In this document: positions 8,442 through 16,145 of the stretch, in pieces
How positions within the stretch are numbered: the stretch's first letter is position 1
How the letters are laid out: every line of letters begins with the position of its first letter
Source: Granulosicoccaceae bacterium
GTDB lineage: Bacteria > Pseudomonadota > Gammaproteobacteria > Granulosicoccales > Granulosicoccaceae
Length of the DNA: 17,822 bases
Reading direction: 5' to 3'
NCBI GenBank assembly: GCA_023301405.1
Contig: JALZUX010000258.1
Location: forward strand, 1-17,822
Program-made: the position numbers and the translations under genes
Notes under the pieces: model-generated
Seen by the model: only the letters and a program-made list of their open reading frames with translations
Told to the model about the DNA's origin: nothing
The model's database searches: none

Positions 8442-9524
8442 TCAACGAATCTTCAAACTGGCCATGCCAACCAGCACCAGCACAAAAGTAATAATCCAAA
8501 AGCGCACAATGACTCGTGGCTCAGGCCATCCTTTCAATTCGAAATGATGATGCAGTGGCGCCATGCGAAATATACGCTTACCGGTTAATTTGAACGATGC
8601 AACCTGCAACACCACACTGACCGTTTCCATCACAAATACTCCTCCCATGATGAACAGTACCAACTCCTGCCGCACCAGCACAGCTGTCACACCAAGCGAC
8701 GCACCAATGGCAAGCGCGCCCACATCACCCATGAACACCTGTGCCGGGTATGTATTGAACCACAGGAACCCCAACCCGGCACCCACTAAACTGGCGCAAA
8801 AAACAGTTAACTCGCCAACGCCTCTTATACCTGGAATACCAAGATACTCAGAGAAGACAGCGTGACCGGTAACATAGGCAAATATACCTAACCCGGCTGC
8901 CACCATCACCGATGGCATAATCGCAAGCCCATCTAACCCATCGGTTAAATTAACGGCGTTACTGGTACCGACAATGACAAAATAAGTCAGTGGTATGAAA
9001 AGCACTCCAAGATAAATAGAAACGTCTTTCACGTAAGGGATTAACAAGTTGACTTCTGCGGTGCTACGAGCAGTTTGATAAATAAATACTGCTGCGATTA
9101 ATGCAGCGATTGACTGACAAAAATATTTTGATGATGCTGATAAGCCATCAGAGTTTTTCTGCATGACCTTGCGATAATCATCTACCCAGCCAATCGCACC
9201 GAAAGTAGTCATCACAAACAGCACCACCCAGACATATCGCACGGTCAAGTCAGACCATATCAGCACGCTTATTCCAATCGCTACAAGTATCATCGCACCG
9301 CCCATGGTCGGTGTACCGGCCTTGGACAAATGAGTGCTTGGCCCGTCTTCGCGTACACTTTGACCGATACTCGCCCTTTGTAGCCAGCGGATCATTATCG
9401 GGCCTACCACCAAACACGCCACTAACGAAGTGATGGCCGCCAAAATAGCCCGTAACGTAATATATCGAACAACTCGAAAGCCTTCATCAAATTGCGTCAG
9501 CCAATCAGAAAGGAGCAACATCAT
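8442..9524 (-). CDS. mraY: Phospho-MurNAc-pentapeptide translocase MraY
   Basis: Polytopic inner-membrane enzyme that transfers phospho-MurNAc-pentapeptide to undecaprenyl phosphate, making lipid I. It has 360 residues, as in E. coli, with about ten membrane segments. Key features are [16 protein letters not shown] (61-76), the acidic pair VDDYRK (Asp 115-116), [13 protein letters not shown] (189-201), FMGDVGALA with Asp 267, and [18 protein letters not shown] with the HHH triad at 325-327. The start overlaps the murE TGA as ATGA; a second ATG follows directly. No Shine-Dalgarno sequence is visible, consistent with coupling to murE. In most relatives murF lies between murE and mraY; here they abut. 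The enzyme's substrate needs MurF, so murF must be encoded elsewhere. Confidence 0.98.
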   Translation of the reverse strand: MMLLLSDWLTQFDEGFRVVRYITLRAILAAITSLVACLVVGPIMIRWLQRASIGQSVREDGPSTHLSKAGTPTMGGAMILVAIGISVLIWSDLTVRYVWVVLFVMTTFGAIGWVDDYRKVMQKNSDGLSASSKYFCQSIAALIAAVFIYQTARSTAEVNLLIPYVKDVSIYLGVLFIPLTYFVIVGTSNAVNLTDGLDGLAIMPSVMVAAGLGIFAYVTGHAVFSEYLGIPGIRGVGELTVFCASLVGAGLGFLWFNTYPAQVFMGDVGALAIGASLGVTAVLVRQELVLFIMGGVFVMETVSVVLQVASFKLTGKRIFRMAPLHHHFELKGWPEPRVIVRFWIITFVLVLVGMASLKIR

Positions 9525-11032
9525 GAGGCAATACTCGCTGCAATTTCAGCGACTGCGGCTCTATCACTGAAAGCCAACCGCTTATCACCAACAAGTTGAT
9601 AATCTTCGTGACCCTTGCCTGCAACAACAATTAAATCACCAGCAGCGACATCACTAATTGCTGCTTGAATGGCGGCATGACGGTCTCGCTCTACCCAAAC
9701 TTGATCAGGATTTTCAAAGCCAGCCAAAATCTGACTGACGATGGCATCACCGTCCTCACCACGAGGGTTGTCATCAGTGACAATACAGCGCTGTGCATAA
9801 CGCTCGGCAATACGTGCCATCAACGGGCGCTTACCCTGATCCCGCTCACCACCACAGCCGAAAACAACTATTAATCGGCCCTCTACATGTGTGCTTACAC
9901 TTTGCAAGACAGACTCAAGTGCATGAGGATTATGGGCGTAGTCAACGATAACAGTTGCACCGTTTTTAAGCGGAATCGTTTCCATTCGACCAGGCACCGG
10001 CTTCAAATTTGAAAGCGATTTCACAGCAAGATCTGGCGACAAACCCACCACCACCAACACGGCAAACGTTGCTGTTAAATTGGCCACATTAAAACTGCCC
10101 AACAAGCCACTTTTCACCGTATAGCTTTGCCCCCTATACTCCAGCTTGAAACGTAGACCATCGGGTGAATGAGTAACACCGCTGTACCTTACGTGCCGCT
10201 CGCCGCCCTCTCCTTCGCCATAAGTGGTCAGCTCAAGATCTGTTAGCCGCCCCATTAAATTGATACCAAACTCGTCATCAGCATTGACCACAGCAGCACG
10301 AAGTTGTGGCTGGTAAAAAAGCATCTCTTTTGCTGCCCGATAACTGCTCACGTCACCGTGATAGTCCAGATGATCGCGACCAAGATTGGTCAGTACCGCC
10401 ACATCGAACAGTATTCCGTTCACACGATTCTGCGCCAATGCATGTGAAGACACCTCCATGGCTGAATAGCCTGCACCCGCCCTGCTAAATCCAGCCAAAG
10501 CCGACTGCAGTGTGACTGCATCAGGCGTTGTTAGACCAGACTCTACTAACTGCCCGGTGAACCCCCAGCCTAATGTACCGATAACGCCGCAATTATCACG
10601 ATTTTCATTTAACGCCTGGCCCACCAAATGACACACAGATGTTTTTCCATCCGTGCCTGTAACACCTATAACCTTTAGTAAACGCGATGGATCACCGTAG
10701 AATCGACTGACTATTTCACCGGCACGTTGCGGCAATTCACCAATCGAAATTACAGCAATAGAAGCAGACTCCAGAGTGGCTCTTTCTGCACCATCAGGCC
10801 TTGCTGAATCAGCACTGACCAATACCGCTACTGCTTCTGACGCTATAATATGTTGCAGGTAATCCAGCCCGTTGACTGTCGCACCTTGCAACGCGATGAA
10901 AAGATCACCCTTACGCAACTGACGACTATCAAGCTGAATACCACTGACCATACACTCATTCACCGCAGGCACAGTTACCCATGGCTCAAGCAATTCAGTC
11001 AATGAAACACCAGAGAAGCCAGATGCACTCAC
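9521..11032 (-). CDS. murE: UDP-MurNAc-L-Ala-D-Glu--meso-diaminopimelate ligase MurE
   Basis: Cytoplasmic Mur ligase that adds the third peptide residue. It has 503 residues, normal for MurE alone, so it is not a MurE-MurF fusion. The N-terminal domain shows [20 protein letters not shown] (31-50). The P-loop is VTGTDGKTS (124-132). The likely carbamylated lysine is in YRAAKEMLF (Lys 235). The C-terminal domain has [11 protein letters not shown] and [16 protein letters not shown]. The DNPR motif at 421-424 marks meso-diaminopimelate rather than lysine as substrate, as in Gram-negative peptidoglycan. The start is GTG at 11032, overlapping the ftsI TGA as GTGA, with AAGGGG about six bases upstream. 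Confidence 0.98.
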   Translation of the reverse strand: MSASGFSGVSLTELLEPWVTVPAVNECMVSGIQLDSRQLRKGDLFIALQGATVNGLDYLQHIIASEAVAVLVSADSARPDGAERATLESASIAVISIGELPQRAGEIVSRFYGDPSRLLKVIGVTGTDGKTSVCHLVGQALNENRDNCGVIGTLGWGFTGQLVESGLTTPDAVTLQSALAGFSRAGAGYSAMEVSSHALAQNRVNGILFDVAVLTNLGRDHLDYHGDVSSYRAAKEMLFYQPQLRAAVVNADDEFGINLMGRLTDLELTTYGEGEGGERHVRYSGVTHSPDGLRFKLEYRGQSYTVKSGLLGSFNVANLTATFAVLVVVGLSPDLAVKSLSNLKPVPGRMETIPLKNGATVIVDYAHNPHALESVLQSVSTHVEGRLIVVFGCGGERDQGKRPLMARIAERYAQRCIVTDDNPRGEDGDAIVSQILAGFENPDQVWVERDRHAAIQAAISDVAAGDLIVVAGKGHEDYQLVGDKRLAFSDRAAVAEIAASIAS

Positions 11033-12744
11033 TGAGTACCCCTTGCCTGAAGGTCGTAGACCTCCTCGCCGTCCGGATTAATATTCCGGATTCTCAAAGC
11101 ACCCGCCATAATGCGCGAAAAAACCGGCGCAGCAACCTCACCACCGTAGTATTTACCGCGTGGCTCTTTTATGACCACCACAGCAACCATGGCCGGATTA
11201 CCTGCTGGCACCATTCCAGCAAACTGACTGATGTAACGATCGTCAGCGTATGACCCGTTTTCAGAAATATGCGTGGTTCCAGTTTTACCGGCAACGGTAT
11301 AACCCGGAATACCCGCTGCTTTTCCAGTGCCACTACTGACCACCAGCTGCAACATGGAACGCAAGGAGCGAGCAATTTCCTCGCTAAACACTCTTTCTAC
11401 ACGCGGCTCACCATTCAGCTTTTGAAAGGTAACCTCGGGCATCAACCCATCAGCCGCCAGTGCAGCGTAAGCACGCGCCAACTGCAATACAGTAGTTGAT
11501 ATACCATAACCGTAAGACACTGTTGCCTGACGCACAACAGACCACTTAGAAAAGTGTGGCAGTGATCCCGACACTGCACCCGGAAACTCTATGACAGGAG
11601 TTTGACCAAAACCAAGCCGGTCAAAAGTACCCCACAACAAATCACGTTCAAGTTGCAGAGAAATTTTGCTTGCTCCGATGTTGCTCGAGTTTTTTAGTAT
11701 TCCCGTCAATGAAAGTTCACCGTAATTTTTATAATCACGCACTACATAGCGACCCACATTAAAGCGACCCGGGGATGTATCGATTACATCATCAATTGTG
11801 AACTTACCTGACTCAAGCGCTGCCGCCACAGTGAAAGGTTTTATCGTAGAACCCGGCTCAAGCACGTCTGTCACAGCACGATTGCGCTGAATACCACCGG
11901 AGCGATCGGAAAACCGGTTAGGATTAAACGACGGCTGATTAACCATTGCCAAAACCTCACCTGTGTGCACGTCCAACACAACGGCCGAACCAGACTTAGC
12001 GCCGTTACGCTGAACGGCTTGCTTTAACTCACGGTAAGCCAGGTACTGAATACGCTTATCTATACTCAGCACTAAGTCACGTCCCGGACTGGCCTCAGCG
12101 ACAAGTTCAATATCTTCGACTGCATCACCAAGTACATCCGTGACTACCCGACGCTTTCCGGGCGCCCCTTCCAGCCAAGTATCGAAGGCCATTTCCAGAC
12201 CTTCCTGACCTTGATCATCAATATTGTTAAACCCAAGCACATGCGCTGTGATCTCGCCACTTGGGTAATAGCGACCGTACTCTCGCTGTATGTTTACCCC
12301 TTTAATCTGATCGCGATCTTTAATAGATTGCAGCGCTTTGGCAATTCGCGGGTGCACATGACGACGCAAGTAAATAAACTCGCGCTTGTTTTCCACGCCT
12401 TTGCTCACTAACTGACGCACACGCGCTGGATCCATCTCCAGTGCATAGCCAAGTAAATCTATCTTGTCTTCATACTTAGCCAATTCCTGCGGATCAGCCC
12501 AAATAGAATCGATAGGCGAGCTAACCGCCAACGGCTCACCATTACGGTCAAGCAGCATGCCGCGATGCGCCGCCAGAGGTAGCGTTCTTATTTGGCGAAC
12601 ATCGCCCTGATGCTGATAAAAGCCAGCATCGAGAATTTGCAGTTGAAACGCACGCCCCCACAACACCAACCCCAACAATCCAAAAAACGCGAGAATTGTC
12701 GCCCGACGCCCACCAAACCTTGATATTTTCCCTTCGCTGGTCAT
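11029..12744 (-). CDS. ftsI: Septal peptidoglycan transpeptidase FtsI (PBP3)
   Basis: Class B penicillin-binding protein that cross-links septal peptidoglycan in the periplasm, in complex with FtsW. It has 571 residues. A short cytoplasmic tail (1-13) precedes one membrane segment (about 14-34, ATILAFFGLLGLVLWG). The pedestal domain follows, with RGMLLDRNGEPLAVS (61-75) and REYGRYYPSGE (154-164). The transpeptidase domain has the active-site SxxK in EPGSTIKPF (Ser 299, Lys 302), the SxN motif SSN (353-355) and KTG in VAGKTGTTH (487-489). All three catalytic motifs are intact. The ATG at 12744 overlaps the ftsL TGA as ATGA. Its own TGA overlaps the murE GTG. It is the main beta-lactam target of this cluster by family knowledge. 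Confidence 0.98.
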   Translation of the reverse strand: MTSEGKISRFGGRRATILAFFGLLGLVLWGRAFQLQILDAGFYQHQGDVRQIRTLPLAAHRGMLLDRNGEPLAVSSPIDSIWADPQELAKYEDKIDLLGYALEMDPARVRQLVSKGVENKREFIYLRRHVHPRIAKALQSIKDRDQIKGVNIQREYGRYYPSGEITAHVLGFNNIDDQGQEGLEMAFDTWLEGAPGKRRVVTDVLGDAVEDIELVAEASPGRDLVLSIDKRIQYLAYRELKQAVQRNGAKSGSAVVLDVHTGEVLAMVNQPSFNPNRFSDRSGGIQRNRAVTDVLEPGSTIKPFTVAAALESGKFTIDDVIDTSPGRFNVGRYVVRDYKNYGELSLTGILKNSSNIGASKISLQLERDLLWGTFDRLGFGQTPVIEFPGAVSGSLPHFSKWSVVRQATVSYGYGISTTVLQLARAYAALAADGLMPEVTFQKLNGEPRVERVFSEEIARSLRSMLQLVVSSGTGKAAGIPGYTVAGKTGTTHISENGSYADDRYISQFAGMVPAGNPAMVAVVVIKEPRGKYYGGEVAAPVFSRIMAGALRIRNINPDGEEVYDLQARGTQ

Positions 12745-13010
12745 TTGAGCACCATCTTGATTTCGCTATGCTCCGGCATTCTCATACCCAGCTTACGACT
12801 GGCGAGATCTTCTATTCGACCAAAACGCGCCAGCGTGCTTTCTTCGATCTGTAATCTGCCCCACTCAACATTAGCGTTGTCAATGGACTTCTGAGCGTTT
12901 CGCATACTCTTGAATTGCATTCGACTATTGTGTTTGGTGTAAACAACACCCATCGCCGTTGCAACATTGAGCAACACAAGACAGCACACTGCCATTCGTA
13001 AACCGCTCAT
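12741..13010 (-). CDS. ftsL: Cell division protein FtsL
   Basis: Small bitopic inner-membrane protein. In the FtsQLB complex it signals to FtsWI to start septal synthesis. At 89 residues it is a little shorter than E. coli FtsL. A very short cytoplasmic tail is followed by a membrane segment (about 4-24, containing AVCCLVLLNVATAMGVV). A periplasmic helix with coiled-coil character (about 30-65, with QIEESTLARFGRIEDLA) leads to the conserved end, RKLGMRMPEHSEIKMV. The sequence is poorly conserved in this family, so the call rests on architecture, the LGM.P ending and position between rsmH and ftsI. The ATG overlaps the rsmH TGA as ATGA, with a purine-rich AGAGAAAG upstream. Confidence 0.93.
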   Translation of the reverse strand: MSGLRMAVCCLVLLNVATAMGVVYTKHNSRMQFKSMRNAQKSIDNANVEWGRLQIEESTLARFGRIEDLASRKLGMRMPEHSEIKMVLK

Positions 13011-13936
13011 ACTACTTTCTCTGCAATACGCATTATTGAAGAACGCGAACGTGGGTTACGGGCCACCTCTTCCTCACTGGGCCTGATTGCTTTTCCAATT
13101 TTTTTCAATGGAGACAAACGCTCCTGCCTTTCCACCGGCAACCCTCTTGGCAACACTACATCCTTGGCAAAACCTCGAATACAATGCTTCGCAATCCGAT
13201 CTTCTAGCGAATGAAAACTAATCACAACGAGACGGCCGCCCGGACGCAGCAACGCGACACATGCATCAAGCGCAATTTTCAAATTGTCTAGCTCTCTATT
13301 AATAAATATTCTCAACGCCTGAAAACACCTTGTTGCCGGATGCTTGTGCCTCTCCCAGCGGGGATGAGCAAGTTTAATAATTTCAGCCAAGTCACGGGTA
13401 GTTACCACTGGACGCTGCTGAACGGTTTCGACCACTTTGCCTGCAATCCGCTTTGCATAGCGTTCTTCGCCGTACTCTTTAAAAACGATGGCCAAATCTT
13501 CTGCACTTACTGTGGCCAGCCACTCTGAAACCGGCTGCCCGCTGCTTTGATCCATACGCATATCCAAAGGCCCGTCGCGATCAAAGCTAAATCCACGGCT
13601 TGCCTGATCCAGCTGTGGTGACGAAACACCTAAATCTAACAACACACCGTCAACTGGAATCCCACTATGGCCCCGCTCGACAGCTGCTTTTATTTCACTG
13701 TAGTTACAGTGCACAATTGAAAAACGCTGATCAGCAACAAATAGCTGACTGGCGTGATCAACTGCCTCTTCATCGCAGTCGAGCGCTAACAAGTGACCGT
13801 CATTTCCCAACGCATCTAAAATTGAACGACTGTGCCCACCACGACCAAAGGTCGCATCAATGTAAAACCCACCTTCACGAATTGTTAGCGCGTCGACCGC
13901 CTCGCGATGCAATACAGATATATGGCCTGTAGTCAT
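13007..13936 (-). CDS. rsmH: 16S rRNA (cytosine(1402)-N4)-methyltransferase RsmH
   Basis: SAM-dependent methyltransferase (formerly MraW) that methylates N4 of C1402 in the 16S rRNA decoding centre. It has 309 residues, full length. Motif I is YIDATFGRGGHS (25-36). GVLLDLGVSSPQLD (97-110), RGFSFDRDGPLDMRMD (114-129), RCFQALRIFINREL and GGRLVVISFHSLEDRI are all signatures of this family. The ATG at 13936 shares one base with the mraZ stop (TAATG). RsmI, which adds the 2'-O-methyl group to the same nucleotide, is encoded about 1.2 kb away on the other side of rnpB, so both enzymes that make m4Cm1402 lie in this window. Confidence 0.98.
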   Translation of the reverse strand: MTTGHISVLHREAVDALTIREGGFYIDATFGRGGHSRSILDALGNDGHLLALDCDEEAVDHASQLFVADQRFSIVHCNYSEIKAAVERGHSGIPVDGVLLDLGVSSPQLDQASRGFSFDRDGPLDMRMDQSSGQPVSEWLATVSAEDLAIVFKEYGEERYAKRIAGKVVETVQQRPVVTTRDLAEIIKLAHPRWERHKHPATRCFQALRIFINRELDNLKIALDACVALLRPGGRLVVISFHSLEDRIAKHCIRGFAKDVVLPRGLPVERQERLSPLKKIGKAIRPSEEEVARNPRSRSSIMRIAEKVV

Positions 13937-14397
13937 TACATTTTGAACCCGATGTCCAAACGCTCACTGCTCGAGTTCAGGCTACTCATTAACTTTTCAG
14001 TTCCCTCTTTACTCACACGTAACCAATCTTCTTCAGCCCATAACTCAAACTTCTCGTTATGGCCTACCAACACTGCACTTTTTTCAAGATTAATTCTTTC
14101 CCTGGACTCCTGCGGAATCAGTAACCGGCCGCTGCCATCCATATCAACCTCATGAGAGTTGGAATAGATGATTCGTTGAACTTCACGAAAGTTTTGAGAT
14201 TGATCAGCCACCTGATCCATTTTTCGCATGCACTTTACCCACTCACCATGTGGGTAAATATTCAGACATCCGTCAAACGGGTTCAGCGCAACAACCAACT
14301 TTCCATCACAGGCATCTAACAATTGCTCTCTATAACGCGCAGGGACAGCGATCCGCCCTTTGGAGTCAAGAGTAATGTTAGTTTTGCCAAGAAGCAT
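13936..14397 (-). CDS. mraZ: Transcriptional regulator MraZ
   Basis: AbrB-like DNA-binding protein encoded first in the dcw cluster. In E. coli it represses its own promoter and can alter expression of many genes. It has 153 residues, normal for the family. The two repeated half-motifs are visible as LDSKGRIAVPARYRE (10-24) and MDGSGRLLIPQESRE (about 85-99), each with the conserved GR and Pro of the swapped-hairpin fold. The ATG at 14397 gives the standard MraZ N-terminus. No in-frame start lies upstream before a TAG, and no clear Shine-Dalgarno sequence precedes it. Its stop overlaps rsmH (TAATG). Repeats that could be its own operator lie 26-51 bases upstream. Confidence 0.97.
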   Translation of the reverse strand: MLLGKTNITLDSKGRIAVPARYREQLLDACDGKLVVALNPFDGCLNIYPHGEWVKCMRKMDQVADQSQNFREVQRIIYSNSHEVDMDGSGRLLIPQESRERINLEKSAVLVGHNEKFELWAEEDWLRVSKEGTEKLMSSLNSSSERLDIGFKM

Positions 14398-14422
14398 CAG
14401 AAAGCCAAGCTATTAGTAATAT

Positions 14423-14448
14423 TCCACATCGACCCACAACGCTACACA
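14423..14448 (-). promoter_or_regulatory. Candidate MraZ operator: three TGTGG-like repeats at 10-base period
   Basis: On the minus strand TGTGTA, TGTGGG and TGTGGA begin at 14448, 14438 and 14428, spaced exactly 10 bases apart. The central copy contains TGGGT, and the flanking copies read TGTAG and TGGAA in the same register. From memory, E. coli MraZ binds TGGGN repeats separated by five bases upstream of its own gene, so spacing and position fit, while the two outer boxes are degenerate. Autoregulation is inferred. Confidence 0.5.
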
Positions 14449-14469
14449 TGACCGATCGGACACAACACA

Positions 14470-14497
14470 ACTTTACCACACCGACTTCTACTTACAA
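14470..14497 (-). promoter_or_regulatory. Candidate sigma-70 promoter of the dcw operon
   Basis: On the minus strand TTGTAA (14497-14492) and TAAAGT (14475-14470) are separated by 16 bases, each matching four of six consensus positions. An AT-rich stretch lies upstream. The proposed MraZ boxes would lie just downstream of the start point, where binding could block transcription. The match is modest, and another promoter further upstream in the 14500-14700 region is possible. Confidence 0.35.
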
Positions 14498-14737
14498 GTT
14501 ACTTGAGATGTTTATTTGAAAAATATTGAGCGAAGACAATAAGTTACATCGCACTTTTTACCGCCCAATTTTGGAAAGACAGTTACCTTGTAAATCAGCC
14601 GCTTACGAGACAGATAGAAGAATTCACTTTAGTAACTGTATCAAACTCGACTCACACTCAAATCTCTGGCAGGCACCACGCTGACCACGAAAGCGGAAAT
14701 AACAAAATCAAAGGTCGCTAAATGACACATTTCCCGA

Positions 14738-14743
14738 TACGAT
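14738..14743 (+). promoter_or_regulatory. Candidate -10 element of the rnpB promoter
   Basis: TACGAT matches four of six -10 positions and lies eight bases before the predicted RNA start at 14752. The segment between is GC-rich (CTGCCTC). No convincing -35 hexamer is seen at the expected 14714-14721. The rest of the 14398-14751 interval, apart from this element and the mraZ-side sites, shows nothing I can identify. Confidence 0.4.
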
Positions 14744-14751
14744 CTGCCTCG

Positions 14752-15096
<345 letters not shown>

Positions 15097-15118
15097 TTCA
15101 TTCACCAGCAGCAGACGA

Positions 15119-15976
15119 TTAGCGAGACTGCTCTACCAACCAGTTATATAGTATTTTTTTATCTACCCCGGAATGCTTGGCAACTATAGCAACAGCCTTG
15201 CGAGGCGCGAGTTCGTCAGCAACCGAAAGCAAAAGTGATTGTATTTCAACAGAAAAACTCATCTCCGTCTCCTGCGCCCCGGCCACAACCAAAACAAACT
15301 CGCCTTTTTGCCATTGTGGATTAGCCTCAAGCCGAGAGAGCAAATCGCCAACCTCACCCAACAATACTGTTTCAAAAGTTTTAGTCAGTTCACGGGCAAT
15401 GCAGATCTTACGGTCAGCACCCAACACGGCGCACATGTCAGCCAGCGTATCAAGCACTCGGTGCTTAGACTCAAAGAACACCTGCGTTACTGGACTGCTT
15501 GAGACATCTTTTAAGATATGGCAACGCGCCACCGACTTAGCGGGCAGAAACCCGCGGAAAGTGAATTTATCAGTCGGCAAACCGCACACCGACAAACACG
15601 CCAACACGGCAGATGCACCCGGCACAGGACTGACGGCATAACCTGCGCGGTGACATGCTGCGACAATACGGTAGCCAGGATCACTTATGAGAGGTGTCCC
15701 CGCATCAGACACCAGCCCAACTCGCTGCCCATCGACCAACCGGGCTAGAATTTCTGATATTCGCCCTTCTTCGTTATGCTCGTGAAGCGAGTGCAATGCT
15801 GGCGACACCCCCAGATGCCGACACAACTGAGCAGTATGGCGTGTATCCTCTGCATATAAACAGTCGAGATCAGCAATGACTTCTTTTGCTCGAACCGTAA
15901 TATCTGCCAAATTACCTATTGGCGTGGCTATAACGAAGAAAACACCCTTTTTTGAAGAGTCCTTTTCTGTGGACAT
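15119..15976 (-). CDS. rsmI: 16S rRNA (cytidine(1402)-2'-O)-methyltransferase RsmI
   Basis: Tetrapyrrole-methylase-fold enzyme (formerly YraL) that uses SAM to methylate the ribose of C1402 in 16S rRNA, complementing RsmH. It has 285 residues, full length. Family signatures are VIATPIGNLADITVRA (15-30), YAEDTRHTAQL, GLVSDAGTPLISDPG, PVPGASAVLACLSVCGLP and FRGFLPAK. The C-terminal extension ends in a small helical region (APRKAVAIVAKHSGVDKKILYNWL). The ATG at 15976 has only a weak AGG upstream, but no other in-frame start precedes it before a TAG. It is divergent from lpoA, as in E. coli. It converges on rnpB, so read-through from rsmI would run antisense into RNase P RNA. Confidence 0.97.
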   Translation of the reverse strand: MSTEKDSSKKGVFFVIATPIGNLADITVRAKEVIADLDCLYAEDTRHTAQLCRHLGVSPALHSLHEHNEEGRISEILARLVDGQRVGLVSDAGTPLISDPGYRIVAACHRAGYAVSPVPGASAVLACLSVCGLPTDKFTFRGFLPAKSVARCHILKDVSSSPVTQVFFESKHRVLDTLADMCAVLGADRKICIARELTKTFETVLLGEVGDLLSRLEANPQWQKGEFVLVVAGAQETEMSFSVEIQSLLLSVADELAPRKAVAIVAKHSGVDKKILYNWLVEQSR

Positions 15977-16145
15977 AGTACAATTAGCCTGTAACTAACA
16001 TAACGGTGGGAAGATCTCCTTTATTGTCGGGCATATTTGCTCACATTGCACTAGCACAAGAGGCTTTCGCGAGCCGCTAAATTCCACCCCATCACTTCAA
16101 CTTAATATTTTGACCAGAGAGCTCAGGCTCAAAAATGGAGTACAC

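Noticed and set aside
9521..11032. MurE-MurF fusion to explain the missing murF
   Set aside because: The protein has a single P-loop and single-MurE length, with the DNPR motif in the normal place; no second ligase module.
14579..14639. Inverted repeat ACAGTTAC / GTAACTGT with a 45-base spacer between mraZ and rnpB
   Set aside because: An 8-base inverted match is expected about once by chance in an interval of this size, and no promoter is positioned to use it.
15127..15160. Possible terminator after rnpB: ACTG/CAGT stem and a T7 run at 15154-15160
   Set aside because: The stem is only four pairs with a ten-base loop, is separated from the T-run by nine bases and lies inside the rsmI coding region.
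15177..15641. 154-codon plus-strand open frame over rsmI
   Set aside because: Antisense to rsmI, low-complexity Ser/Thr-rich translation typical of a shadow frame.
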